From contig CBDCRK010000034.1 of NCBI GenBank assembly GCA_965220955.1, forward strand, positions 1 to 64,000: a stretch of DNA of 64,000 nt. Reading direction: 5' to 3'. Both the position numbers and the translations under genes were made by a program. Below are positions 27,109-35,825 of this stretch, piece by piece. The notes under the pieces were generated by a model. The model made no database searches. It was not told the origin of the DNA and was given only the letters and a program-made list of their open reading frames with translations. The stretch comes from CBDCRK01 sp965220955 (GTDB taxonomy: Bacteria; Desulfobacterota; Binatia; Bin18; CBDCRK01). Position 1 is the first letter of the stretch; each line of letters begins with the position of its first letter.

Positions 27109-28217
27109 CTATTCTGCCTGGCCCTTATGAAACTCACCAGACCAAGCTTCTTCTGCCGTGGCCCTACTAGCAGCAAAAGCAGGAATCACCTGGCGGGCAA
27201 ACAGCTCCTGCTGCTTGAGCGCCTGCCAGTGTTGGAGACCGCCATAGTTGGCCAGGATGTCAAACTCAGCAATTCCGGCTTTTTCCTCAAGCCAGGTAAT
27301 TTTATCAATAACCTGCGTTGGGCTACCAACAAAAGCAATATCCTGCTCAACCAGATCGTCATAAGAAAGCTTAAGGAGGGATTCAAGCGCTCCACTAGCA
27401 TAGAAACCATACCCTGCCCTCTCCAACTCCTCTGGGGAATGACAAATAAGTTCCACAGCCTTGCAGTTATAGGCAATGAAATTAAGCAGATAAGGCTCAC
27501 ATTCCTGCCGGATCTGGGCCGGATCATTACCTAGATAGATAGGGCGTAAATAGATAATGTTCGGTTTATGCCCATGCTTGCCGCAAGCATCCTGATATAT
27601 GCCAAACTGCCGCTCCAGCTCAGCCAAAGGCAGCAGAGGAGGCACAAAAATGCCATACCCATGTCTGCCGGCAAATTCGTATGTGGTATCCTTGTTCCTC
27701 CGGTAAGGATAGGAGGATGGGGTTTCTGCAACGGGCGCGGCACTACCCGGGCATTATGAATCTTCCAGAACCGGCCCTGGTAAGAAAACTTCTCTTCGGT
27801 CCAGGCCCGGATCAGTATATCGAACACCTCATCAAAGCGAGCCTGTGACTCCTCGATAGGAATACCAAAACCATGATATAACCAGGCATGCCCCCGGCCT
27901 ACCCCACACTCCAGCCGCCCACCAGTGATAATGTCCGCCGTGGCTATTTGACCTGCCAGCTCCATAGGATTTTTCGACGGTAAGACGTGCAGAGCCGTAC
28001 GAAAGCGAATCCGACGGGCTTGCTGAGCCGCTGCACAGAAAAGGGCCAGAGGGTTGGCCGAGATGCCAAACTCTGGCGAGAAGTGATGATCAATGGTGGA
28101 ATAGACGTCATAGCCCACTTCATCCGCATGCTCGATCTGTCGCTGGACCTCCCAGTATAGCTGTTCATGCGGCTTCCAGGGCGGACACTGCATCTCCGAA
28201 TAGATTCCGAACCGCAT
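27109..28217 (-). pseudogene. LLM-class flavin-dependent oxidoreductase, frameshifted
   Basis: Two frames combine to a luciferase-like monooxygenase of about 369 residues. The N-terminal part (28217 to about 27691) has MRFGIYSEMQ, YDVYSTIDHHF, LECGVGRGH and PHPPILTGGT. The C-terminal part resumes in another frame with DTTYEFAGRHGYGIF and runs to EAWSGEFHKGQAE. The join at about 27690-27691 needs one missing base. Both parts are otherwise well conserved, so the lesion is recent or a sequencing error. LLM enzymes use F420H2 or FMNH2; the usual cofactor and substrate cannot be assigned. Confidence 0.85.
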
Positions 28218-28272
28218 CTTTTTACCCCTTTAGAGCAATTTGCAGTTGTGTGTGTTCATAGTGTGGGGCAGG

Positions 28273-28307
28273 TCCCCCCTCACCCTAACCCCCAGCGGGG
28301 GAGAGGG
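28273..28307. repeat. CCCTCACCCTAACCC-type palindromic repeat
   Basis: CCCCC (28289-28293) and GGGGG (28297-28301) form a hairpin within CCCTCACCCTAACCCCC-AGC-GGGGGAGAGGG (given here in segments). A related element lies at 31776-31810 and a fragment at 43307-43320. It lies in the 200-base gap between the LLM and RidA genes, which holds nothing else recognisable. Confidence 0.6.
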
Positions 28308-28419
28308 AAACAGGAGCAGAGGGACTGACTGTGGGTGAAGGGGGATATGTGGCCCAACCAAATGAAAAGCACTCTAAGAAACCCGTCTGCTAACAGGATA
28401 CAGCACGCTTTGGCTGCTC

Positions 28420-28815
28420 CTAGGGTAGCATCGCAATAGCCTCGATCTCTACCTTGGCCTCGTCTTCAAAGAGCCCCTTTACTTCAGCCAGGGTCATGGC
28501 CGGATAGTGACGGCCCATGTGCGTGCGGTAGGCTGCACCAATCTCTTTACCTTTCTCCCGATATTCCTTTTTATCGACAACATAAAGGTTCATTTTCACA
28601 ATGTCTCCAGCCTTTCCACCTACCTCTTGTACCACCCGCACCACACTGGCCAAGGCTCGATCAAACTGCTGAACAAGATCCGGGCCAACGGATTTGCCCT
28701 GTTCGTCGGTTCCCGTCTGCCCCGCAACATAGAGAGTCCGGCCGCTGGCAATCATTCCATGGCTAAACCCCCGGGGAGGAGCCAGATCCTTAGGATTTAC
28801 AATAGTCCCTGCCAT
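28420..28815 (-). CDS. RidA/YjgF-family protein
   Basis: This 131-residue protein has the Rid fold: FSHGMIASGRTLYVAGQTG near the N-terminus and YPAMTLAEVKGLFEDEAKVEIEAIA at the C-terminus (quoted in part: VKGLFEDEAKVEIEAIA). The substrate-binding Arg that true RidA deaminases carry before the C-terminal motif (RxxV) is not evident: the sequence reads PAMTLAEV, so deaminase activity on 2-aminoacrylate is doubtful. The gene follows a normal ribosome-binding site AAGGAGGG. Confidence 0.88.
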   Translation of the reverse strand: MAGTIVNPKDLAPPRGFSHGMIASGRTLYVAGQTGTDEQGKSVGPDLVQQFDRALASVVRVVQEVGGKAGDIVKMNLYVVDKKEYREKGKEIGAAYRTHMGRHYPAMTLAEVKGLFEDEAKVEIEAIAMLP

Positions 28816-28924
28816 AAGTCGCCCTCCTTATGGTTAGATGTGTTGTCACAAAAGTTATAAAGCCTCCTTGACTAACAGGTTTCGCATAGATGGGGCATGG
28901 AATGGCGACAACCTCCATTGTCAT

Positions 28925-29179
28925 CTATGCAGGCTGTGCCATTGCTTCGGCTTCAATTTCGACCCGCTCCACGTTGTATCCCGCAGATTTGACATTCACG
29001 ATTGCCAATCGGATAGCTTCTTCCAACGAGTTAGCCTCGCGGTGAAAATCTATGGAAAAAATACCATCGCACATGCCAGGGGTTCCATCCTGACAGCCAG
29101 CATCAAATAAGACATCAGCAATTTCCTCGGTCAGTTCCAGTGATCCTGAGAGAATTAACGTAAACTCATACTTATTCAT
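28925..29179 (-). CDS. Small protein, possible antitoxin-like partner
   Basis: This 84-residue protein starts at ATG 29179 behind CGGAGG. It reads MNKYEFTLILSGSLELTEE, AGCQDGTPGMCDGIFSIDF, HREANSLEEAIRLAI. The pattern (F-T-L near the start, AGCxDG, IDFxREAxSLEEAI) is like short domains found beside HicA-like or other small nuclease-like genes, sometimes fused to a DNA-binding domain; this copy has no helix-turn-helix. It lies 29 bases downstream of the gene at 29209-29430. Function is not established. Confidence 0.6.
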   Translation of the reverse strand: MNKYEFTLILSGSLELTEEIADVLFDAGCQDGTPGMCDGIFSIDFHREANSLEEAIRLAIVNVKSAGYNVERVEIEAEAMAQPA

Positions 29180-29208
29180 TCTGCCAAACCTCCGAATTCA
29201 GCCTAGGG

Positions 29209-29430
29209 CTAGTGTGGGCACCGGTCAATGGCGCGGCGGATGTCCTTTGCATGGTCCTCGGGGTTCTTCGGCGTTGAATAGACTGCGCGCCTGCAGCCCG
29301 TGCGGTTGCGTTGTGGACAGTATAACAGGCCCCAAGTGTGGGCTCGGGCCCCAGACCTGCGCACCGTCCAGCCCCGGCCTATAGCGTATTCGACCGCTTC
29401 GCGAATAGGTTTGTTGGGGTGGTGGGCCAC
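29209..29430 (-). CDS. Small His-containing protein, possible HicA-like toxin
   Basis: This 73-residue protein starts at GTG 29430. The motif GRGWTVRRSGARAHTWGLL resembles the GW..(R/K)..GSH core of HicA-type double-stranded RNA-binding toxins, followed by CPQRNRTGC and VYSTPKNPEDHAKDIRRAI. The C-terminal pattern STPxNPxxHAxxIRRAxDxCPH is conserved in a family of uncharacterised proteins known to me only as hypothetical. It precedes the 84-residue partner in the order expected for a toxin-antitoxin pair. The assignment is tentative. Confidence 0.55.
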   Translation of the reverse strand: MAHHPNKPIREAVEYAIGRGWTVRRSGARAHTWGLLYCPQRNRTGCRRAVYSTPKNPEDHAKDIRRAIDRCPH

Positions 29431-29472
29431 AACCGTTTCTTCTTATCGAGTTGCTTTATCAACGAATTATAG

Positions 29473-30444
29473 TCAATAGGGGGCTGGAAAGATATGACAG
29501 GCCACTGCATGCTCCCTGCTCCCAGCTCTAAGAGGAGGCTCCTCTCTCCGACACCTTTCTTCGGCGAACGGGCAGCGAGGGTGAAAGGCGCACCCTGATG
29601 GAGGATTGATGGGACTAGGGACATCGCCTGCCAGGGCTATCCGTTCCTGTGAGCGCCGGGGATCAGGGACAGGAATGGCAGAGAGAAGGGCACGGGTATA
29701 GGGATGACAAGGATGAGCGTAGAGATCTTTACTGGGGGCAAGCTCAACAATCTTTCCCAGATACATGATGGCCACCTGGTGGCTGACATGCTGCACAACC
29801 CGGAGATCATGGGAAATAAACAGATAAGCAAGACCTAACTCTTCCTGCAGGTCTTGCAGCAGATTTATGATCTGGGCCTGAATGGAAACGTCGAGTGCGG
29901 AGACTGGCTCGTCGGCTACAATAAAGCACGGTCCTACCGCCAGAGCCCGGGCAATGCCAATGCGCTGGCGTTGTCCACCGCTAAACTCATGCGGGTAGCG
30001 GCCGTACGCATTCTCCGACAAGCCCACCCGCCGCAGGAGTTCTATTACCATGCCCTTTTGCTCCCGGGCTTTTGCCAGGCGATGAATCTTCAATCCCTCT
30101 CCAACAATACTGCCTACCTTGATCCGTGGGTTAAGAGAGGCAAAAGGGTCTTGAAAGACCATCTGCATCTCCCGGCGTAGATGGCGTAAGGGCTCGGCAG
30201 CAAGCGCCATAATGTTGGTACCGTTGAAGTAAACCTCTCCGGCGGTCGGCTCCATCAGCCGCAGGATGCACCGCCCCAGAGTAGACTTGCCACAGCCTGA
30301 CTCTCCAACTAACCCCAAGGTCTCACCAGAAGAAATCTCCAGAGATACACCATCCACCGCACGGAGGTATTCCTTGGTGGGAGAAAAAAGACCGGATCTG
30401 AGGGAAAAATATTTCTTAAGGTTATGAACTCGGAGGAGGGACAT
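29473..30444 (-). CDS. oppF: Oligopeptide ABC transporter ATP-binding protein (OppF type), second copy
   Basis: This 323-residue protein has Walker A GESGCGKSTL, signature FSGGQRQR, Walker B FIVADEPVSALD and HPYTRALLSAIPVPD with a C-terminal CAFHPRCPFAEERC cysteine motif. It lies 18 bases downstream of an OppD-type gene. No permease or binding protein is nearby, so this pair is an orphan that may serve a permease encoded elsewhere. The composition matches the surrounding genome, unlike the 19.6-25.6 kb operon. Confidence 0.92.
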   Translation of the reverse strand: MSLLRVHNLKKYFSLRSGLFSPTKEYLRAVDGVSLEISSGETLGLVGESGCGKSTLGRCILRLMEPTAGEVYFNGTNIMALAAEPLRHLRREMQMVFQDPFASLNPRIKVGSIVGEGLKIHRLAKAREQKGMVIELLRRVGLSENAYGRYPHEFSGGQRQRIGIARALAVGPCFIVADEPVSALDVSIQAQIINLLQDLQEELGLAYLFISHDLRVVQHVSHQVAIMYLGKIVELAPSKDLYAHPCHPYTRALLSAIPVPDPRRSQERIALAGDVPSPINPPSGCAFHPRCPFAEERCRREEPPLRAGSREHAVACHIFPAPY

Positions 30445-30462
30445 TATCTTTGTGCACGGTCT

Positions 30463-31428
30463 TTATACACGGATACAAGCAACCCAGTGATGCGGGTGCT
30501 TTTCTTCCAGCGGAGGCTCGACAAGCGCGCATTCGCCAGTGGCCCAAGAGCAGCGATCACGAAAAGTGCAACCGGTAGGGAGACAAGATAGGTCGGGAAC
30601 GCTCCCGGAAATAGTCTCGAGCCGGCGCTGTGTGTGTCCCTGTCGGGGAACCGAGTGGAGAAGGGCAACGGTATAAGGATGGAGAGGTTGATCAAAAACA
30701 GCTGTCACCGGGGCTCTCTCCACTACCCTACCTGCATACATCACCACCACCTCACTGGCCTGCTGGGCAACCAGACCCAGGTCATGCGTGATCAGCATGA
30801 CCGCCATGCTGAGCTGCTCTCTAAGACTTGCCAACAGATCGAGAATCTGAGCCTGGATAGTGACATCTAGGGCAGTGGTGGGTTCATCGGCAATGAGTAC
30901 AACCGGTGAGCAAGACAGGGCCATAGCAATCATCGCTCGCTGGCGCATACCACCGCTCAGTTCATGTGGGTAGCTATGCCGGCGCCTTTCCGGCTCAGGA
31001 ATTCCGACCAGCCGTAGGATGGTAATAATCCGGTCTCGCACCTCCTGCCGGGTTCCTCCCTGGTGAAGTCTGATGGCTTCAGCGATCTGGGCACCCAGGC
31101 TCAGGACGGGATTAAGGGAGGTCATGGGTTCTTGGAAAACCATAGCGATCTCTTTGCCCCTGATCTGACGCATCTCTCTTTCGCGCAGGCGAAGAAGATC
31201 TCTTCCTTCGTACCAGACTTCTCCAGCAACAATACGACCGGGCAGGGAAATAAGTCGCATGATTGAGAGAGCCGTAACGCTCTTGCCACAACCCGACTCT
31301 CCCACCACCCCCAGGGTTTTTCCCTTCTCAAGTGTCAGACTCACGCCGTCCACAGCTCTTAGGACACCAATAGGGGTAAAGAAAAAGGTTTGGAGGTCTT
31401 TTACCTCCAGAACCGGAGATTGTGTCAT
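30463..31428 (-). CDS. oppD: Oligopeptide ABC transporter ATP-binding protein (OppD type), second copy
   Basis: This 321-residue protein has Walker A GESGCGKSV, signature LSGGMRQR, Walker B LIADEPTTALD and the C-terminal CTFRDRCSWATGEC motif. It leads the oppD-oppF pair. The start ATG 31428 follows AGAAGG directly, too close for a good ribosome-binding site; GGAG about 14 bases upstream may serve instead. A terminator-like hairpin with six T ends 18 bases before the start, which points to attenuation or to an upstream transcription unit ending here. Confidence 0.92.
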   Translation of the reverse strand: MTQSPVLEVKDLQTFFFTPIGVLRAVDGVSLTLEKGKTLGVVGESGCGKSVTALSIMRLISLPGRIVAGEVWYEGRDLLRLREREMRQIRGKEIAMVFQEPMTSLNPVLSLGAQIAEAIRLHQGGTRQEVRDRIITILRLVGIPEPERRRHSYPHELSGGMRQRAMIAMALSCSPVVLIADEPTTALDVTIQAQILDLLASLREQLSMAVMLITHDLGLVAQQASEVVVMYAGRVVERAPVTAVFDQPLHPYTVALLHSVPRQGHTQRRLETISGSVPDLSCLPTGCTFRDRCSWATGECALVEPPLEEKHPHHWVACIRV

Positions 31429-31445
31429 CCTTCTGCTGCTCCAAT

Positions 31446-31472
31446 AAAAAAGGGGCAGCTTCTTGCTCCCCC
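31446..31472 (-). terminator. Intrinsic-terminator hairpin before oppD
   Basis: On the minus strand GGGGGAGC, loop AAGAA, GCTGCCCC (one mismatch), then TTTTTT. It stands between the tiny ORF at 31550-31615 and oppD and reads in their direction. Confidence 0.6.
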
Positions 31473-31497
31473 TCGCTGGCCTGCTCCTTATGCTATT

Positions 31498-31523
31498 AAA
31501 AGAGGGGAGCTCAGCTCTCCCTC
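31498..31523 (-). terminator. Intrinsic-terminator hairpin after the 21-residue ORF
   Basis: On the minus strand GAGGGAGAGC, loop TGA, GCTCCCCTC with a single bulged A, then TTTT. It follows the tiny ORF by about 27 bases. Confidence 0.6.
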
Positions 31524-31549
31524 ATTAGTCCTACTGGGACACCTTAGTC

Positions 31550-31615
31550 CTACTGGGCAGCGAGCCGCTCCCGGATCTCTAAAGCCTCATTATCGTAAAG
31601 GCTCTTTGCTGGCAT
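31550..31615 (-). CDS. Tiny ORF (21 residues) with a strong ribosome-binding site
   Basis: ATG 31615 is preceded by GGAGG at the ideal 5-base distance, and the peptide reads MPAKSLYDNEALEIRERLAA plus Gln before TAG 31550. Directly after it a 13-14-base unit CCAGTAGGACTAA occurs twice, then two terminator-like hairpins, then the orphan oppDF genes. It could be a leader peptide controlling oppDF, a small peptide gene in its own right, or the surviving start of a deleted gene. No homologue is recognised. The 200 bases upstream to 31820 hold only the repeat at 31776-31810. Confidence 0.5.
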   Translation of the reverse strand: MPAKSLYDNEALEIRERLAAQ

Positions 31616-31775
31616 TTCTTCCTCCTTTGTTGGCCTCATTACCATATCAGCGTGTAGATGAACAAGAAAGTGGAGTTAATAAAAGAATACAAAAGTATTC
31701 CAAATTTATGCCCAGGGCGCAATTCTCCCTGCGTAGATAGTGTGGTAGAGTTTTGCCTCATGGCGCTTTTTAGTT

Positions 31776-31810
31776 CCCTCTCCCCTTGGGAGAGGGCTAG
31801 GGTGAGGGGG
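31776..31810. repeat. CCCTCTCCC palindromic repeat supplying a ribosome-binding site
   Basis: CCCTCTCCC (31776-31784), loop CTT, GGGAGAGGG (31788-31796) is a perfect 9-bp stem, followed by CTAGGGTGAGGGGGA. The end of the element, GAGGGGGAG, is the best ribosome-binding site for ATG 31821. Confidence 0.7.
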
Positions 31811-31820
31811 AGCAAACCAT

Positions 31821-32756
31821 ATGAACCAAACATACGACATTATTATCATTGGTGGAGGGGCAGCAGGTTTCACCGCCGGACTTTATGCTGCCCGGGACAG
31901 GTGCAAAAGCTTGCTCCTGGAGCGATTCTCTGCCGGCGGGCAGGTACTCAATTGCGAGCGCATAGAGAACTTTCCCGGCTTTCCTGACGGGATCGCCGGC
32001 TATACCTTAGGGCCCTACCTCCAGCAGCAGGCAACCCAAATGGGGCTTGAGATGAAGCTGGCCGAGGTTGAGGAAATGCGCCTTGAGGGTGACAACAAAG
32101 TATTGCAGACCACGGAGGGAGAGTTCTCTGCTCGTGCTCTAATTATTGCCGCCGGTTCTAGTTTTGCCAGACTCGGCATTCCTGGAGAAGAGGAATTTAT
32201 TGGCAAAGGGGTCTCCCACTGCGCTTCGTGTGATGGGGCATTCTTCATGGAGCAGCCCGTGGCAGTGGTTGGTGGAGGCGACGCAGCCCTGGATGAGGGA
32301 GTCCACCTGACTCAGTACGCGTCCAAGGTCCTGATCTTTCATCGCCGGGAGGAGTTGGGGGCAGGAAAACTCCTGCAGGAACGAGCTGTGGCGAATGATA
32401 AAGTAGAGTTTCACGGAAACACTGTTGTACAAGCTATAAAGGGAGAGGACATAGTTAACCGCATTCAGGTAGAAGACCTGAAGACCGGCAATAAATCCTT
32501 GGTCAGCGTTGCTGGCGTGTTTATCTATGTGGGGCTCACGCCCAATACCCAGTTCTTAGGGAATCTTTTAGCTCTAGATGGTGGCGGGCACATTATCACA
32601 GATATAGGCATGCGGACAAAAGTTCCGGGGATATTAGCTGCTGGTGACATTCGCCAGCACTCTGCCCGCCAGCTCATCTCCGCGGCCGGTGACGGGGCCA
32701 CGGCTGCGCTTGCGGCTATTCGTTACCTGAGGGTCGGAGAGTGGCCGGCTCTTTAA
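31821..32756 (+). CDS. Thioredoxin-reductase-like FAD/NAD(P)H oxidoreductase
   Basis: This 311-residue protein has the FAD-binding GGGAAGFTAGLYAAR at the N-terminus, the redox pair CASC at residues 134-137, the NAD(P)H-binding VVGGGDAALDEG and the C-terminal FAD motif GILAAGDIR. Length and motif order match TrxB. It reduces thioredoxin or a related small dithiol protein in the cytoplasm. No thioredoxin gene is adjacent. It is convergent with the lipoprotein gene downstream, whose end lies 4 bases away. Confidence 0.92.
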   Translation: MNQTYDIIIIGGGAAGFTAGLYAARDRCKSLLLERFSAGGQVLNCERIENFPGFPDGIAGYTLGPYLQQQATQMGLEMKLAEVEEMRLEGDNKVLQTTEGEFSARALIIAAGSSFARLGIPGEEEFIGKGVSHCASCDGAFFMEQPVAVVGGGDAALDEGVHLTQYASKVLIFHRREELGAGKLLQERAVANDKVEFHGNTVVQAIKGEDIVNRIQVEDLKTGNKSLVSVAGVFIYVGLTPNTQFLGNLLALDGGGHIITDIGMRTKVPGILAAGDIRQHSARQLISAAGDGATAALAAIRYLRVGEWPAL

Positions 32757-32760
32757 GCTT

Positions 32761-33600
32761 CTAATAATCTCCTGGTAGAGCATCCATTGCCACTTCTTTT
32801 ACTCCTGGCCTAGAAGGAAGGGAGAAAAGGCTGTTGGCAAGATCAGGGTTTAACTCCACCCGCTTGTAGTAGAGTGCCACCCGCCATTTTTCCTGCTCAT
32901 TGAAAAAAGCAATCTCAAAAGGAAATCGCAGACTGTTTATCTCTCGGTAATCGGCAAAGCTCACAGCAAAAAGGAGGGAACCATCAGGAGCGATTTCTTC
33001 GCTCCTGGCCAGGAGTAAGGTATGGCGATCAAACCAAAGCACCTGCTTCCCGGCGTTAGGTAGGGACCGTTCCAGCTTGTAGCGATCGCGGTTCCCATCG
33101 AAGCTTACCTTGGTCTCAGCTATAGAGGCGTGCACTTGCGGAAACCCTAGAAGAAGGTTCACTGCCTCTTTCACCGAAAGAATAACGCGGATAAAACGGG
33201 CAAGGTTAAGGGGTGTAGCCGCTCCGCGATAGATAGTGTTCTCCCGGGGGAAATAGGCGGCAAGAGTCTTCCCATCACAAGTAGTTAGGGAGGCTATGCC
33301 CATAGGGGAGAAAATCTCCAGGCGAAAGCGGTCAGGCCAGGCTACCACTACCGCTTGCCTGGCACTTCCCCGCTCCTGGGCATCTTGGTACTCAACCTTG
33401 GCTACACCTCGTAGTGCAACTAGTGTAAGCCGTCGGTTTTCAAGAGAAGCAAGGAGATGTTCCGCCGAAGGAGAAGGGGGAGAAGGAGGGAGAGGGAAGG
33501 GAACCTGAGGGGGCTGGGTAGGGGAACAGCCACTAAGGAAAGCCAGGAGAATGGCAGAAGCTATGCTAAGTGTCAGCCTACCGGCTTCACCTGCAAACAA
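32761..33600 (-). CDS. LolB/DUF4292-like outer-membrane lipoprotein
   Basis: From TTG 33600, which follows AGAGGGAGGG, the protein has 279 residues with a lipoprotein signal ending LAFLSGC (Cys about 25). An in-frame extension to 33807 would overlap the upstream TPR gene by nearly 200 bases and is unlikely. The body has a beta-rich LolB/LppX-like pattern: LVALRGVAKVEY, FRLEIFSPMGIASL, then long alternating strands to the end. It probably carries or receives lipids at the outer membrane. It is co-transcribed with the TPR lipoprotein gene, 16 bases upstream. Confidence 0.75.
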   Translation of the reverse strand: MFAGEAGRLTLSIASAILLAFLSGCSPTQPPQVPFPLPPSPPSPSAEHLLASLENRRLTLVALRGVAKVEYQDAQERGSARQAVVVAWPDRFRLEIFSPMGIASLTTCDGKTLAAYFPRENTIYRGAATPLNLARFIRVILSVKEAVNLLLGFPQVHASIAETKVSFDGNRDRYKLERSLPNAGKQVLWFDRHTLLLARSEEIAPDGSLLFAVSFADYREINSLRFPFEIAFFNEQEKWRVALYYKRVELNPDLANSLFSLPSRPGVKEVAMDALPGDY

Positions 33601-33616
33601 ACCCTCCCTCTGCCAC

Positions 33617-35392
33617 CTAAAGCTCTGTGCTACTTGCTTGATGTCCCTCCTCGAAGGCTCGTATCTTGTTCTGCAGTCTCTGGATTTGATCGCGCTCTTT
33701 GGCATTATTGAGTGCAGCACGATAGATCTGGAGGGCATCTTTTGACCTGCCGGCTTTCCCGTACGCGTCACCCAGGTGCTCAACAACAATGGGATCATCG
33801 CCAGCAAACTCTACTGCCTTCTCTAGATGTTCTACTGCCTGGGCATAATCCCCGCGTTGATAGTAAACCCAGCCCAGACTGTCGATGTAGAACCCATCGT
33901 TAGGCTCAAGCTCTAGTGCCCGGCGGATAAGACTCTCCGCTTCGTCCAGGCGTATCCCTTGCTCAGCCCAGGTGTAACCTAGATAGTTAAGGGCCGCAGC
34001 ATTGTCGGAGTTGAGATCAATAGCTTTCTGCATGTGTACAATGCAACTCTCTTTGTCCTTGGTCTCGTCATATATGGCCCCCAGAGTAAAGTGGTATTGG
34101 TCGTTTTCCGGGGCCACGGAGATCATCTGCTTGAGGATTTCTATGGCCTTTCCTCGATCGCCCTTCTCCCGATGTAAGGAGGCAAGAAATCCCATAAGGT
34201 CGAGGTCATCGTTCTTTAACACCAGGGCTTTTTCCAGCTCAGTGATCGCCTGAGCAAACTTACCCTGCCTCTGGTAGATATAGCTTAAGTGGGTACGGGA
34301 ATCAGTAAAATATTCTGACTCCGGCTGAACATGTGAAAGCTCGACAATAGCTCTGTCATCATCCTCAGCCCCAGCATAGGCCGCCCCCAGGAAATAGTGG
34401 GCCTGGTCGTTGTTCGGCTGTACTGCCAGTACCAGGTTCAGCTCCGTCACCGCCTGGGTAAAGTCCCCTTTTTCTATGTAGATAAGGGCAATTTTGACCC
34501 TTGTCTCCTGCGGGTCGGCCTCAACTTGTTCCAACTCGCGGAGCTGCAAAAGGGCTTCATCGAGTTTTTTCTGCCCAATGTATAACTCTCCCAGGCGTTT
34601 ACGCACCTCCGTACTCTGGGGATTAATAGAGAGGACTTTCTGGTACAGCTCCACCGCCTTCTCCAACTCCTTTTGTATCTCGTACACCAGAGCAAGATCG
34701 AGAAGAACGGGCTCAGAACGAGGATTAAGCTTTAAGGCCTCAAGATAATAGCTCTCCGCCTGTTCAAGTCGATTGGCCGCGGTACTCACCTGCCCCAGGT
34801 AATAATAGCCGAGCACCGAGCGGGACCGCATCTGTACAAGCTTGGTCAGGGTGGCAAGGGCTTTGTCAAACTCACCCATCTTTGCGTAAAGCATGCCCAG
34901 ATAGAGGTAGGGGTCCTGGGTTTGGGCATCGAGAGATAGAACCTCTTCGTACGCCTTGATCGCTTCCTCATCCTTTCCCATCGAGGAGAGAAGGCCAGCA
35001 AGCAAAAGCCGCGCCTCGACGTTCTTGGGGTCTTTTTCTACTGTTTGCTGGCAGTGCTCCAGCGCCTCCATAAGTCTTCCCTTATAGATATAGAGCTGGG
35101 CAAGCTTCAAACGCAAAAGCGGGGTATCGGGATCATTGACAACCGCTTGTTCATATTCTGCCAGGGCAGTATCTTTGTCTCCCTGGCTGATGGCAACCTC
35201 TGCCTTTAAGAAATGACCCAGGGCTCGCTCTTGTGGGGAGAAAACAACCGGCTCTCCTGGTATTTTGAACACGGCTGGTGACCGCATGGGCTCTATCGGC
35301 GGGAGTGAGGGTTGGACAGGGCGAGAGGCGCAGGCTGAGAGCAAGAAAAGTGCAAAGAAAGGCCAAAGCCCGATAAAAGTTTTTGCCTGCAT
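33617..35392 (-). CDS. TPR-repeat lipoprotein
   Basis: ATG 35392 gives 591 residues; a TTG two codons upstream is possible. The signal peptide ends in LLSAC (Cys 21). From about residue 60 to the end there are about fifteen tetratricopeptide repeats, recognisable by repeated A-x-x-x-Y/F-x-x-x-L and the closing P at each unit, for example TPLLRLKLAQLYIYKGR and NPRSEPVLLDLALVYEI. TPR lipoproteins act as scaffolds in envelope or secretion complexes. It forms an operon with the LolB-like gene. The specific partner is unknown. Confidence 0.9.
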   Translation of the reverse strand: MQAKTFIGLWPFFALFLLSACASRPVQPSLPPIEPMRSPAVFKIPGEPVVFSPQERALGHFLKAEVAISQGDKDTALAEYEQAVVNDPDTPLLRLKLAQLYIYKGRLMEALEHCQQTVEKDPKNVEARLLLAGLLSSMGKDEEAIKAYEEVLSLDAQTQDPYLYLGMLYAKMGEFDKALATLTKLVQMRSRSVLGYYYLGQVSTAANRLEQAESYYLEALKLNPRSEPVLLDLALVYEIQKELEKAVELYQKVLSINPQSTEVRKRLGELYIGQKKLDEALLQLRELEQVEADPQETRVKIALIYIEKGDFTQAVTELNLVLAVQPNNDQAHYFLGAAYAGAEDDDRAIVELSHVQPESEYFTDSRTHLSYIYQRQGKFAQAITELEKALVLKNDDLDLMGFLASLHREKGDRGKAIEILKQMISVAPENDQYHFTLGAIYDETKDKESCIVHMQKAIDLNSDNAAALNYLGYTWAEQGIRLDEAESLIRRALELEPNDGFYIDSLGWVYYQRGDYAQAVEHLEKAVEFAGDDPIVVEHLGDAYGKAGRSKDALQIYRAALNNAKERDQIQRLQNKIRAFEEGHQASSTEL

Positions 35393-35404
35393 GGGCAAAG
35401 GCTA

Positions 35405-35731
35405 TCACGAGGAGAAACAGATGGTCAATGAGGGGCTAAACGGACCTTTACCTGCCTTTAGCTTGATAGTTAGAGACTTCTCTCCGACCGAAAAATCCAT
35501 AAAATGGTAAGACAATCGGGAATCTACTCCTACGTAACAGGATAGGACGGTGCGAACTAAGGCATGGGCGACCAGGTACTCATGCTGCCCCTTCTGGAAA
35601 CGAAACCGCTGTTGCTGAGCACGCTCACTGGGCCACATCAGGTCATGATAGGCCTCTAACAGCCTGGGATCAGTAAGAATATCGGGGAAGACGTACCACA
35701 GGTGGACTTCACTCTGGTCCAAGGGCAGCAC
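35405..35731 (-). pseudogene. Truncated Sfp-type phosphopantetheinyl transferase
   Basis: The 108-residue frame matches the N-terminal half of Sfp-type 4'-phosphopantetheinyl transferases: VHLWYVFPDIL, ERAQQQRFRFQKGQHEYLVA and HALVRTVLSCYVGVD. The second half, with the metal-binding GxDxE and the WxxKEA motif, is absent; the frame ends just before the TPR lipoprotein gene. Complete enzymes have about 220-250 residues. Without the catalytic half it cannot activate carrier proteins. It adjoins a decayed thioesterase gene, so both look like the remains of a non-ribosomal peptide or polyketide cluster. Confidence 0.8.
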
Positions 35732-35825
35732 AGATCCTCACAACTCCTGTGACCGTAAGGAGATTGCAGCACTCCTTCGATCCACTTGCGTTACTACTCT
35801 GAGACGCCGTACGCCCAGGTTTCCA

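Noticed and set aside
29379..29624. An 81-residue minus-strand frame between the small pair and oppF
   Set aside because: It overlaps oppF in another frame and lacks a ribosome-binding site and similarity.
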